Shown: positions 45,929 to 54,476 of the stretch, piece after piece
Position numbering within the stretch: the stretch's first letter is position 1
Layout of the letters: the number at the start of each line of letters is the position of its first letter
Source: Methanosarcina siciliae T4/M
Lineage (GTDB): Archaea > Halobacteriota > Methanosarcinia > Methanosarcinales > Methanosarcinaceae
NCBI RefSeq assembly: GCF_000970085.1
Contig: NZ_CP009506.1
Span: forward strand, 3,100,001 to 3,164,000
Reading direction: 5' to 3'
DNA: 64,000 nucleotides
Made by a program: the position numbers and the translations under genes
Notes under the pieces: model-generated
What the model was told of the DNA's origin: nothing
The model's input: only the letters and a program-made list of their open reading frames with translations
The model's database searches: none

Positions 45929-46364
45929 ACAACTCCTCCACTATGGCTCCGGCTTTCTCCCTGTTTTTCGGATATGTCTCGATCTTGACCTTTGCAATAA
46001 TGGCGTCAGAAGAGTTAGTCAGTTTTACCTGCTGCAGGTACGCAGCCTGCTTGTCAAAGCGGAGGTGAAACACCAGATCATCGTCCAGCCTTTCAGGCAT
46101 CTCTTCCCTGAGCATATCCACGTCTTCTTCCGAAAAGTTTTCCCGGACAAAACGGGCAAAGTTCAGGCATTCCGCCTTTTTTTTAAGCTGCACGCTAAGG
46201 ATAGTAATCGGATTTCCATGGTGCCCTTCAGCTTGAAGCTCTTCTACAAGCTCAGCTGCTTCCTTTACACCGGCACCGGATAAAAAAAAGTCCAGAGCCT
46301 CGCGGACTCTGGATACGTCTTCGGTTGCGTGGGCGATCACACGCATCGTTATGTGATGAATCAC
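45921..46364 (-). CDS. COG1325-type predicted exosome-associated RNA-binding protein
   Basis: A 147-residue protein of the archaeal COG1325 family, encoded next to L15e and RNase P genes in many euryarchaea and predicted to associate with the exosome. Motifs include HHITMRVIAHATEDVSRVRE, EGHHGNPITILSVQLKKK and HLRFDKQAAYLQQVKL. The family name is predictive; the biochemical role is not established. ATG 46364 overlaps the L15e stop by four bases, giving translational coupling. Confidence 0.85.
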   Translation of the reverse strand: MIHHITMRVIAHATEDVSRVREALDFFLSGAGVKEAAELVEELQAEGHHGNPITILSVQLKKKAECLNFARFVRENFSEEDVDMLREEMPERLDDDLVFHLRFDKQAAYLQQVKLTNSSDAIIAKVKIETYPKNREKAGAIVEELFG

Positions 46365-46951
46365 TTGCCTCGACTCTTATATGCACGGATGCTCGGCCTG
46401 GTCTTTTCAGTTCCCTTGCCGCGTGTAGCCATGCCTCTGCCTTTCCGACCTGCACTGGTCTTTCCCCTCGTGGCTCTGCCCCTGCTGGAAGGGTCGCAGA
46501 CCCAGTTCAGGTTCTTATCGCTCTTTATTACAGGGTGGTGCGGGTCTACAAGGATGACTTCAAACCACTTGTGTTTTCCGTCTTCCCCTACCCAGTAGGA
46601 GTTTAGGACCTCAAGGTTCGGGTATCTGCGGTCAGCACGGGCTTCAGCGATTCTCTGGATGCTCATTCCACCTGAGACCTTGTTCTTCCCCAGCTTCTGG
46701 GTCCTTCTTCCACGGTTGGGCCTTACATGACCAAGCCCTCCGCGGCGTACATTTACCCTGACGACAACAATACCCTGCTTGGCTTTGTATCCAAGGGAGC
46801 GTGCTCTGTCGATTCTAGTGGGCCTTTCAATTCTGGTCACGGAACCCTGCTTTCTCCAGACCTGAAGACGCTCCCAGCGGAGCTCGTTCACGTAAGTCTC
46901 ATCAGGGTTTTTCCATGCATCACGTACGTATCCGTAAAAAGATTTTACCAA
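46361..46951 (-). CDS. rpl15e: Large-subunit ribosomal protein L15e
   Basis: Archaeal/eukaryotic 50S protein L15e, basic and 196 residues long. The sequence MVKSFYGYVRDAWKNPDETY, RLQVWRKQGSVTRIERPTR, ARSLGYKAKQGIVVVRVNVR and RRYPNLEVLNSYWVGEDGKH is unmistakable. The start is TTG 46951, which gives the standard N-terminus; an in-frame TTG at 46963 would add four odd residues. It heads the four-gene operon and is preceded by a structured leader and a TATA box. Confidence 0.93.
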   Translation of the reverse strand: MVKSFYGYVRDAWKNPDETYVNELRWERLQVWRKQGSVTRIERPTRIDRARSLGYKAKQGIVVVRVNVRRGGLGHVRPNRGRRTQKLGKNKVSGGMSIQRIAEARADRRYPNLEVLNSYWVGEDGKHKWFEVILVDPHHPVIKSDKNLNWVCDPSSRGRATRGKTSAGRKGRGMATRGKGTEKTRPSIRAYKSRGK

Positions 46952-46987
46952 TTTAAACACCAAGTTTCACTTTTGTTTCACGGTTCA

Positions 46988-47135
46988 GCCCTGCCTGCAG
47001 GGCCACATTCCAACGGGACCTAATCCCGAAAATGAAACATGCGATACAACTGAATCATCTGATTTAAAGCTTTGCCTGAAGAACAAATTACCTGAAATCT
47101 GGAGGACCCTCAGTGTGAAAATCTTTATATATTTT
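46988..47135 (-). promoter_or_regulatory. Structured leader and TATA box of the L15e operon
   Basis: Read on the minus strand, a TATA box (AAATATATAAAG, about 47123-47135) lies roughly 175 bases before the L15e start. The predicted leader holds two hairpins: CGGGA-TTAGG-TCCCG (47014-47028) and GCCCTG-CAGG-CAGGGC (46988-47003). Such hairpins in ribosomal protein leaders can bind the protein product for feedback control. That is inference; no known L15e element is claimed. Confidence 0.5.
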
Positions 47136-47186
47136 AGTGATTTAAATTAAACCGTTTGTTGTAATATTAATTGGGGGCTGCAGCAA

Positions 47187-47226
47187 ACTTCATTTCGGAA
47201 ATAATTACTTCATTTCGGAAATAATT
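47187..47226. repeat. Two perfect 20-bp tandem repeats
   Basis: ACTTCATTTCGGAAATAATT is repeated head to tail. Degenerate copies of a CATA-CTGTATG-AATTTT motif follow to about 47340, between the L15e promoter and the secreted repeat protein gene. Confidence 0.7.
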
Positions 47227-47367
47227 GGCACTATTACGGTTATGTAATTTTCATATGCTGTATGTGATCTTCGTATACCGTATATAATTTCTATAGACTG
47301 TGTTGGATTTCTCATACACTGTATGCAATTTTCACATCGGTAATTCTGGTTTTCAGTGAGGATGTTT

Positions 47368-47907
47368 ATGAAAAAAGGAATTTTACATCGGGTCATAATT
47401 TTTCTCTTTATCTCGGCCTTCCTGACCGCTCAACCCGTGATGGCTGAAACGGACGCTGGATGGGAAACAGAAGAAAACCTATCCATATCAGACATGCCGG
47501 AATCACTTGCAGATAGTATAAACTCTCTTTTCGAAGTAATAAATGTGGTTCTTAGTTCTTTTAACAATTTTTTGCAGTGGGCAGTCGGATTACTGGATCT
47601 TGCGAGTTCCATGCTGGAATCTTTAGAACAGGCCCTCGGGCTTGTTGATTCAAACACGGAATTGGCAAACTCAAGTGGGAATCTGGGCTATGTATTTGAT
47701 TCGATAAACCAGAGTAAAGAAGAAATAAACATGAGCAAGCAGATGATAGGTTTTGAGATTGAGGCTGTAAACTCTACTCTTGACGTCATCAATTCCGATC
47801 AGGAACCAATGGGTTCGAACCTTGATCAGGTATTTGATTCGTTAAATAAGAGTAAAGAAGAAATAAACATGAGCAGGGAAATGGTAGGTTTTGATGTAGG
47901 GGTGTGA
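47368..47907 (+). CDS. Secreted repeat protein, 3' end probably lost
   Basis: A 179-residue exported protein of no known family. The signal peptide is IIFLFISAFLTAQPVMA, followed by a long helical region. The end holds two 46-residue-spaced repeats: VFDSINQSKEEINMSKQMIG and VFDSLNKSKEEINMSREMVG. The second breaks off at GFDVGV and a stop, where the first continued GFEIEAVNSTLDV. The TnpB/IS605 right-end hairpin begins six bases after the stop, so the gene was most likely truncated by the insertion or a later deletion. ATG 47368 has GAGG about six bases upstream. Confidence 0.65.
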   Translation: MKKGILHRVIIFLFISAFLTAQPVMAETDAGWETEENLSISDMPESLADSINSLFEVINVVLSSFNNFLQWAVGLLDLASSMLESLEQALGLVDSNTELANSSGNLGYVFDSINQSKEEINMSKQMIGFEIEAVNSTLDVINSDQEPMGSNLDQVFDSLNKSKEEINMSREMVGFDVGV

Positions 47908-47909
47908 AC

Positions 47910-48145
47910 TGGCACTCAGTTAAAGACTGAGTGGCTCTTGGTTCATCCCCCCTCTATTGGGGGCAAGTCCCCAAGCTCTTCCCCACGTTCCGTAGGTGTT
48001 ACAATCCAATTAGATTTTGATCTATGAGAGCGAATTTCTTGATATTTATAGCGGCATTTATGTCTCTATCATGTTTTGTTTTACAATCAGGGCAAGTTCA
48101 TTCTCTGTCTTTTAACTGAAGCTCTTTGTTGCGGTATCCATACCA
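47910..48145 (-). mobile_element. IS200/IS605-type right-end remnant with the C-terminus of TnpB
   Basis: On the minus strand, 48145-47999 encodes YRNKELQLKDRE-stop-TCPDCKTKHDRDINAAINI, the zinc-finger half and the third catalytic Asp (RDINAA) of TnpB, with TGG changed to TGA. After the TnpB stop come C-rich/G-rich hairpins (about 47947-47971) and a final CACTCAGT-TAAAG-ACTGAGTG hairpin (47913-47933). This layout is the scaffold end of a TnpB guide RNA plus the IS605 right-end hairpin. The 5' part of tnpB and any tnpA are missing. Confidence 0.75.
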
Positions 48146-48694
48146 AGAAAAACCTGTTTAAGGTTCGGCTTGAAACTAATCTCTGTATTTTCGGGTTTGT
48201 ATGGCCTGAAAATGTCTGCAGTCAGCTTCCTGAGATAAGCTGAAAAATCAAGGGTAAAATCAAGGGTATCTATTATATCTCCCTCATACAACTCTTCATG
48301 AATGAGAGCCATGGAAATTACGCGGCTCTGGCTTTCCATAAAAGCTTCGACAACTTCCGGAGTTTTACAAACCTTATTTCTGTAAAAAGTTTCGGCCTGA
48401 AGGTCGAATAAGGAGGAGATCACCTGCAGGTTATTCCTAATCCGGTGGTGAATTTCTTTTATGCGGATTTTTTTCGATTTTTTGCAGGGCTTCTTTTACT
48501 TTCTCCATGTTTAGAGGTTCTGATACAATCCATAAGCAAAACTCGTTATTTTCCAGACCTGCTTTTAAATAGGGAATAGATATATCCAGCAAATCTTCTA
48601 TCCAGCAAATCTTCTTTAGTACGGTAAAATTGACAGAAAAGTGTTCCCCAGGGCCCATCTCCAATAATATCAACTCCGGAATTTCGAATACCAT
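48140..48694 (-). pseudogene. MEDS-domain sensor histidine kinase, broken
   Basis: The first frame (48437-48694) carries a MEDS sensory domain (ICWIEDLLDISIPYLKAGLE, NEFCLWIVSEPL). A frame break in an A-run (48468-48474 on the plus strand) switches to a HisKA_2-type dimerisation region: KIRIKEIHHRIRNNLQVISS with the phospho-accepting His, then ESQSRVISMALIHEELYEGD. Translation stops making sense at FLGMDTA, where the TnpB remnant begins, so the ATPase domain is gone. Such kinases are common in Methanosarcina. Confidence 0.78.
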
Positions 48695-48916
48695 TTTTCA
48701 TCTATTTTCCCCGACTTTAAAATAAGGTTGAAAATGCATTGATCTCGGGTAGCCAGTCTGAACACAATGATTCTTCATTAACCATTGAATTCCAAAAGCT
48801 TTGTAGAACCTGGATCTTGGAACGACATTAGGAAAATATTAATAATTTTAACTTAATGTAGAGTTGAAGTATAAAAAATTGGATAGAGTCAATGGGATGG
48901 AGTTGGAGGAGTCTGT

Positions 48917-50770
48917 TTGAGGTTTACAAGGGGTTCTGTTAAACCTGTCAGAAAAGCGGGTACTAATTCTGCAGACTTGAAAATAGCTATATTAACTGTT
49001 GTTCTGCTGATCCTTCTCTTTCTTACACCTTTAGCCAGTGCCAGAGACTACACGCTGGAAGAGGCTACAAAGAATATAACTATCGACCCAAACGGCCTTG
49101 TCCATGTTGACGAATCGATATCCTATACATTCGAAGGCACTTACTTTGAGGTTTTCAGGGACCTCGAAGCGGGTTCGGGAGAATCCATACAGAATATCCA
49201 GGGCTATTGTTCGGATGAAGCCTGTACCTTCAGTGTAAGACCTACCGGCAGAGGGTATGAGGTGGTAGGCGGGCTTCCGACCCCGACTCCGGAAGAAGTG
49301 ACTTTTTTTATTTCATATGACCATTATGGTGCGGTCAAGGTCCACAGCGACGTTTCCGAATTTCATTATAAGCTCTGGGGAGAGGAATGGGAAAAACCTC
49401 TCGGAAACCTGAAAGGGAGCATCACGCTACCTGTGGAAAACGAAAGTGAAATCCAGTACTGGATTCATCCTACCGGGTATACACAGACAGCAAGTGTGGA
49501 ACAAAACGTACTCAATTTGAAAACAACCGAAATACCCGCTAATCAGTGGTATGAAGTCCGGGTTGTTTTCCCGAAAATCGAATCTCGCAATTCCAGCATT
49601 GTCCAGATAGACAGCGAGGAGGGGCTGGAGCAAATAAAGTCAATTGAAAACGAATACGAAATGAAAGGCTGGATCTTAAAGGTTCTCTATAATCTGGAAA
49701 TTGTATTTGCGGTTTTTCTCCTTGCATTCCCCTTCATTATTTATCTCAGGTACGGGAGAGAGCCGAAAATAGATTATGAGGCAATCTACGAAAGAGAGCC
49801 TCCTACCGATTCAAAACCGGCCGTGGTCAATGCCATTATGCAGGGGCGGATTGGAACCCCTACAATGGACGGGTTTACGGCCACGGTTATGAACCTTGCT
49901 AACCTTGGTTATATCTCTCTTCATGCCATAAAAGAAGAAGAGAGCAGAGTATTCGGCCTCTTCAAAAATGAGTCTGAAGATATTTTTATTAAATTCGCAG
50001 ATCCACAGGGGGTGAAGGATGGAGTACTCCCGGAGCTTGCAGATTTCGAAAAAGACGTCTTTGACTTATTAAAAAAGCACTCTACTGATGATAAAATCTC
50101 CTGGGAGCAGCTCAAAAAAGAACTTGGAAAAGGGACCGAGTTCTATCATTTTGTGCTTGACTGGAATAAAAAGGTTGAACGCAATATAGTAGTTGAGAAA
50201 CTTTTTCGCTCCACAGGGAACAAATATGTAGTTATTTTCAGTGTGGCAACTATGATCGCGGCAGTTGTTTTTTTATATGGAGTATTCCTAACTTTCCCTT
50301 CCGATACATTTCCCATGGCATCGAAAGTTAGATGGCTTGCGATTTTTTTCGTAGCATTCGGGATAATTATGCTCATATTTTCAGGTACGTTCGAAAAGGC
50401 CCTGGGCCGCTGGACTCCCGAGGGAAGAGTCTACTATAAACGCTGGAACAACTTCAAAAAATATCTAACAGACTTTTCCGCGCTTAAAGAGCACCCTCCG
50501 GAATCAATAAAGATCTGGGACTCGTATCTTGTGTATGCAACCGCTCTTGGGGTGGCAGAAGAAGTCCTCAAGAACATGGCTTTAGTAGTTCCCGACGAAC
50601 AGCTGAAATACAGCCACTTCTACTATGTGCACCACAGCTACTCCCGGTTCGGTGCCGGTTTCGGGAGAGCCTATGCGGCATCTGCGCCTTCATCCAGCGG
50701 TGGTGTCGGAGGCGGGGGTATAGGAGGCGTGGGTGGAGGCTTAGGCGGAGGCGGCGGAGGAGCCAGGTAA
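48917..50770 (+). CDS. DUF2207 membrane protein with Gly-rich tail
   Basis: A 617-residue membrane protein. An N-terminal signal/anchor (IAILTVVLLILLFLTPLASA) precedes a DUF2207 extracytoplasmic domain starting RDYTLEEATKNITIDPNG. A membrane span lies near residue 260, a cytoplasmic winged-helix-like region follows, two further spans lie near 435-490, and the tail is SSGGVGGGGIGGVGG-type glycine. The TTG start at 48917 has GGAG eleven bases upstream. DUF2207 genes often pair with LemA, as here. The molecular role is unknown. Confidence 0.85.
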   Translation: MRFTRGSVKPVRKAGTNSADLKIAILTVVLLILLFLTPLASARDYTLEEATKNITIDPNGLVHVDESISYTFEGTYFEVFRDLEAGSGESIQNIQGYCSDEACTFSVRPTGRGYEVVGGLPTPTPEEVTFFISYDHYGAVKVHSDVSEFHYKLWGEEWEKPLGNLKGSITLPVENESEIQYWIHPTGYTQTASVEQNVLNLKTTEIPANQWYEVRVVFPKIESRNSSIVQIDSEEGLEQIKSIENEYEMKGWILKVLYNLEIVFAVFLLAFPFIIYLRYGREPKIDYEAIYEREPPTDSKPAVVNAIMQGRIGTPTMDGFTATVMNLANLGYISLHAIKEEESRVFGLFKNESEDIFIKFADPQGVKDGVLPELADFEKDVFDLLKKHSTDDKISWEQLKKELGKGTEFYHFVLDWNKKVERNIVVEKLFRSTGNKYVVIFSVATMIAAVVFLYGVFLTFPSDTFPMASKVRWLAIFFVAFGIIMLIFSGTFEKALGRWTPEGRVYYKRWNNFKKYLTDFSALKEHPPESIKIWDSYLVYATALGVAEEVLKNMALVVPDEQLKYSHFYYVHHSYSRFGAGFGRAYAASAPSSSGGVGGGGIGGVGGGLGGGGGGAR

Positions 50771-50821
50771 TGTCGGGAAAGTAAGATCAGGCACTTTTGA
50801 TACAATGGATGGTGATCTATC

Positions 50822-51370
50822 TTGGTAGTCGAAATTCTGATAATATTGCTAATGGTTCTGGGTTTACTCTTAGTTATAATTTATAATGATCTTATAAAGC
50901 AGCGAAACAGGGTGGAAAATGCCTGGGCTCAGATCGAAGTCCAGCTTAAACGGCGTTATGATCTTATCCCCAACCTGATAGAAACCGTGAAAGGGTATGC
51001 AGCCCACGAAAAAACCCTTTTTGAAAATATTACTAAAGCCAGGGCTGCGGTAATGTTTGCAAATACGGTAAATGAAACGGCAGAAGCATCCAATTACCTC
51101 TCCTCGACCCTGAAATCCCTTTTCGCAGTTGCAGAAAACTATCCCGACCTTAAAGCCAACCAGAACTTTATGCAGCTCCAGAAAGACCTCATGGAGACCG
51201 AAAATAAAATCGCTTACTCAAGGCAGTTTTATAACGATACCGTAATGAAATACAATATCAGCGTCCAGACAATCCCTAAAAATATTGTCGCATCCATGCT
51301 GGGATTCCGGAAAAAAGAGTTGTTTGAAGCTGCACAGGCCGAAAGGGAAGTCCCGAAGGTTGAATTCTGA
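50822..51370 (+). CDS. lemA: LemA family protein
   Basis: A 182-residue LemA protein: one N-terminal membrane span (VEILIILLMVLGLLLVII), then YNDLIKQRNRVENAWAQIEV and LKRRYDLIPNLIETVKGYA, the signature of the family, followed by AVAENYPDLKANQNFMQLQ and NDTVMKYNISVQTIP. It is a helical-bundle protein anchored by its N-terminus. It lies 51 bases after the DUF2207 gene, a conserved pairing that suggests a joint envelope function. It starts at TTG 50822. Confidence 0.9.
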   Translation: MVVEILIILLMVLGLLLVIIYNDLIKQRNRVENAWAQIEVQLKRRYDLIPNLIETVKGYAAHEKTLFENITKARAAVMFANTVNETAEASNYLSSTLKSLFAVAENYPDLKANQNFMQLQKDLMETENKIAYSRQFYNDTVMKYNISVQTIPKNIVASMLGFRKKELFEAAQAEREVPKVEF

Positions 51371-51614
51371 TAACTTACACCGGTTCAAGTTACTGAACCA
51401 GTTATCAATTTTCAGTTTTTGCGTACATTTTTTTTCATTTTTTCTTCTCAACTTCTCGTATTTTAATCTGTCAGCTTCTTATTCAAAAGTTTGGATAAAG
51501 AAGAAAAAAGAATCTTAAGAGTGTGGGTTGTAACCAGTCAATAGATTAATATTATTCCACAGCAAGCTGAATGTGAACCTTCACCTCTTCTGTTCTTTGC
51601 CGCCCCCTTTGAGC

Positions 51615-51698
51615 CTGCGAGACCCGCAGAATGAAGCGTAAGCTTCATTCGCACCTGGAAAAAAGAGGTATCAAAACCTCACGTCCATCGAGGGGACG
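51615..51698 (+). ncRNA. Four consecutive hairpins upstream of the helicase gene
   Basis: In order: CTGCG-AGACC-CGCAG (51615-51629); AATGAAGC-GTAA-GCTTCATT (51630-51649), a GNRA-type loop on an 8-bp stem; GAGGT-ATCAAA-ACCTC (51665-51680); and CGTCC-ATCGAGG-GGACG (51682-51698). The GC-rich block ends 43 bases before ATG 51741. It may be the leader of the helicase mRNA or a small RNA of its own. Confidence 0.55.
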
Positions 51699-51740
51699 AC
51701 CGGACCTGGGATCTGAACAAAATAAAACGGAGCGCCAAAA

Positions 51741-54476
51741 ATGGAAATTTCCCGCCTGCTGAATGAAATAAGAGCTTCCAGCCGCTATGAAAACCAGATA
51801 GTCCATGTAGAGGAGATCCCGGCAAAAGATGCCATTTATACCCCTCTTGAGCTGGAAGCAAAGGTAAAAGCTGCTCTTGCAGGCATCGGAATCGAATCCT
51901 TATATTCTCATCAGGCGGAAGCAGTCGAAAAGATCAGGGAAGGAAAAGACCTTGTGCTCTGCACAAGCACGGCAAGCGGGAAGTCCCTTACTTACATGAT
52001 CCCTATTTTTGAAGCTATCCTGAAGGACCCTGAAGCTACCGCTCTTTATATTTCTCCTCTAAATGCCCTTGTAAACGACCAGCTAAAGGCTTTCCTGGAA
52101 TTTGAAGGGGCACTGGGGTCCGGAGCAGGCATAGCCCGTTATACCGGCGCCCTGAACGCAGCCCAGAAGAGGGAAATCAGGGAAGGGCAGGCAAATGTTG
52201 TATTTACAAACCCTGAGATGGTGCACATGAGTTTCCTTGCCTGGCATCATCTCTGGAGGCGCTTTTTCTCAAACCTCAAATTCATTGTTGTTGACGAGAG
52301 CCATTACTACCGGGGAGTTATAGGGAGCAATATGGCAAACGTGCTCAGAAGGCTCCTGCGGGTTGCGGAGTATTATGGTGCATCGCCTCAGTTTATCTGC
52401 TGTTCGGCAACCATAGGAAACCCGAAAGAACATACTGAAACCCTGCTGGGAAGGAAAGCTGAGGTGGTTGAGAATAACGGCTCTTCACATGGAGCCCAGA
52501 AATTTGTGTTCTGGAACCCTCCGCTTTACCTGAACGGAAAGGGGTTCACAATCCGAAGAAGCAGCTTTTCCGAAAGCTCGACCCTTTTTACCCGGGCAGT
52601 CCGGGCAGGACTTCAGACCCTTGCCTTTACGCGGTCCAGGCAGGGAGTGGAGCGCATGTACAAGAGCTGCAGGGAACTTTTGAGGGAATGCAAGCTCTCT
52701 TCTGCGATCTGCTCTTACAGGAGCGGTTATTTTGACCGGGAAAGGGAAGAGATCGAAAAGAAAATGAATTCCGGAGAACTCAGAGGTGTCATTTCCACAA
52801 ACGCCCTCGAACTCGGGATTGATATAGGTGGGCTTGATGCCTGTATTCTTGACGGCTATCCCGGCACGGTCATGAGTGCAAGACAACAGGCGGGGAGAGC
52901 AGGCAGGAGCGGGAACGAAAGCCTTGTCCTTATGGTAGCCGGCACAAATGCCCTTGACCAGTATTATATGAGAAACCCGAACGACTTTTTTACAAGAAGC
53001 AGTGAAAATGCCGTGCTCAACCCTAAAAACCCCTATATCCTGGCAGGGCACCTGCTCTGTGCAGCAAAGGAAATTCCGCTCAGGGCATCCGATGAAAAGT
53101 ACTTCGGCAAAGGGTATTCAAGAGTTGTTGAGCTTCTGGAAGCCGAAGGGCTGCTTGCAGGGAGCGACCTGAAGTATTCCGTCGACTCTTTTCCTTACAA
53201 ACACGTCTCCCTCCGGGGGATAGATAATAATACCTACTCTCTGCTCGCCTTTGAAGGGGAAAGGAGCTTTCCTCTCGAAAAAAACATTGAAGAGACCCTG
53301 GCTTTCCGGGAATGCCATCCGGGTGCGGTCTATATGCACAGGGGAGAGCCCTTCTATATAAATAGGATCGACCACGAAAAAAAGGAAATACATGCCGTAA
53401 AAACGCACGACAGCTACTATACGAAACCCATGATAGATTCCTCGGTCCTGGTGCGGGAGACCTATGCAGTAAAGCCTCTAGAGCACGCCCCAGACGTGGA
53501 AGTGGGGCTTGGGGACGTGGAGGTCACGGACACGATCATAGGGTACAGGAAAATCCGGACCCGCAGTGACGAGACCATGAGTGCCCATGACCTTGAGATG
53601 CCTCCGATAACCCTTCAGACAGTTGCCCTCTGGCTTAAGCTCCCTAACAGGCTGCAGGAACTGATTGAAGCGCATAAACTTGACTTTGCGGGAGGAATCC
53701 ATGCCGTTGAACATGCGATGATTTCCATGTACCCTTTGCACCTGCTTGTGGACCGGAGCGATGTTGGAGGGGTTTCAACTCTTTCCCATCCCGACCTCGG
53801 AGGTAAGAGCGGAATTTTCATCTACGACGGGCACAGGGGAGGAGTCGGGTATGCCGAAAAAGGCTACGACCTGATCGAGGAGGTCCTTGATGGCACCTTA
53901 AAAGCTATTGAGAGCTGCCCCTGCGAAAGCGGCTGTCCTGGCTGTATCCAGTCCCCCAAGTGCGGGAACAACAACGAGCCCCTCGACAAACATGCGGCAA
54001 TCATGCTCCTGCACGAACTCCTGGGAAAAGCTCCCTACATCCCGCCCGAGAAAAAAGAAAAGCATCTTTCCGAAGCCAGAGCCCTGAAGCAGAGCTCGCA
54101 AAAACAGGATACCGGAGACGCCCTTGACAGGGTCAGGAGGCAGCTCAGGCGGGAGACCATAAAACAGGAAGCTCAGGCTAAGCAGGAGAAAAAGGAAAAG
54201 ACCTTCATTGCCACGGATGAAAACGGGGGAATGATCGGAGTCGTCTCGGCTCTTTCTCCGGAAAAAGCTGCATCAAAGACATTCCACCAGAAATTTGCAG
54301 GAAAAAAGGAAGCTACGAGAGAAAAGCCCGTTGAGATCCGGATCCGGGACCTTGGGGCAGGCAGTGATTACCACTTCAAGGCCTGGACCGAACTTTTCGA
54401 AAGCACGGAAAACGGGCTTGATCCGGGTGAACCGAAAAAGGCTGTGAGAAAACTGGTTATTCGAAAAATGAGCTGA
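51741..54476 (+). CDS. DEAD/DEAH-box helicase of the MrfA/YprA type with a cysteine cluster
   Basis: A 911-residue superfamily 2 DNA helicase. Motif I is TASGKS at 77-82, motif II DESH at 185-188, motif III CCSATIG, and motifs V/VI STNALELGIDIGG and QQAGRAGRSG. The later part contains the DUF1998-type CPCESGCPGCIQSPKC cluster (Cys 726-741), the zinc site of MrfA/YprA helicases that act in DNA repair. A lysine-rich tail of about 140 residues is extra to that family core. Its strong homology to bacterial repair helicases suggests a repair role in the cytoplasm, not a restriction system. The leader is structured. Confidence 0.87.
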   Translation: MEISRLLNEIRASSRYENQIVHVEEIPAKDAIYTPLELEAKVKAALAGIGIESLYSHQAEAVEKIREGKDLVLCTSTASGKSLTYMIPIFEAILKDPEATALYISPLNALVNDQLKAFLEFEGALGSGAGIARYTGALNAAQKREIREGQANVVFTNPEMVHMSFLAWHHLWRRFFSNLKFIVVDESHYYRGVIGSNMANVLRRLLRVAEYYGASPQFICCSATIGNPKEHTETLLGRKAEVVENNGSSHGAQKFVFWNPPLYLNGKGFTIRRSSFSESSTLFTRAVRAGLQTLAFTRSRQGVERMYKSCRELLRECKLSSAICSYRSGYFDREREEIEKKMNSGELRGVISTNALELGIDIGGLDACILDGYPGTVMSARQQAGRAGRSGNESLVLMVAGTNALDQYYMRNPNDFFTRSSENAVLNPKNPYILAGHLLCAAKEIPLRASDEKYFGKGYSRVVELLEAEGLLAGSDLKYSVDSFPYKHVSLRGIDNNTYSLLAFEGERSFPLEKNIEETLAFRECHPGAVYMHRGEPFYINRIDHEKKEIHAVKTHDSYYTKPMIDSSVLVRETYAVKPLEHAPDVEVGLGDVEVTDTIIGYRKIRTRSDETMSAHDLEMPPITLQTVALWLKLPNRLQELIEAHKLDFAGGIHAVEHAMISMYPLHLLVDRSDVGGVSTLSHPDLGGKSGIFIYDGHRGGVGYAEKGYDLIEEVLDGTLKAIESCPCESGCPGCIQSPKCGNNNEPLDKHAAIMLLHELLGKAPYIPPEKKEKHLSEARALKQSSQKQDTGDALDRVRRQLRRETIKQEAQAKQEKKEKTFIATDENGGMIGVVSALSPEKAASKTFHQKFAGKKEATREKPVEIRIRDLGAGSDYHFKAWTELFESTENGLDPGEPKKAVRKLVIRKMS

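Noticed and set aside
51741..54476. Helicase as part of a defence system
   Set aside because: No nuclease, methylase or other defence partner nearby, and the cysteine cluster fits the MrfA/YprA repair helicases.
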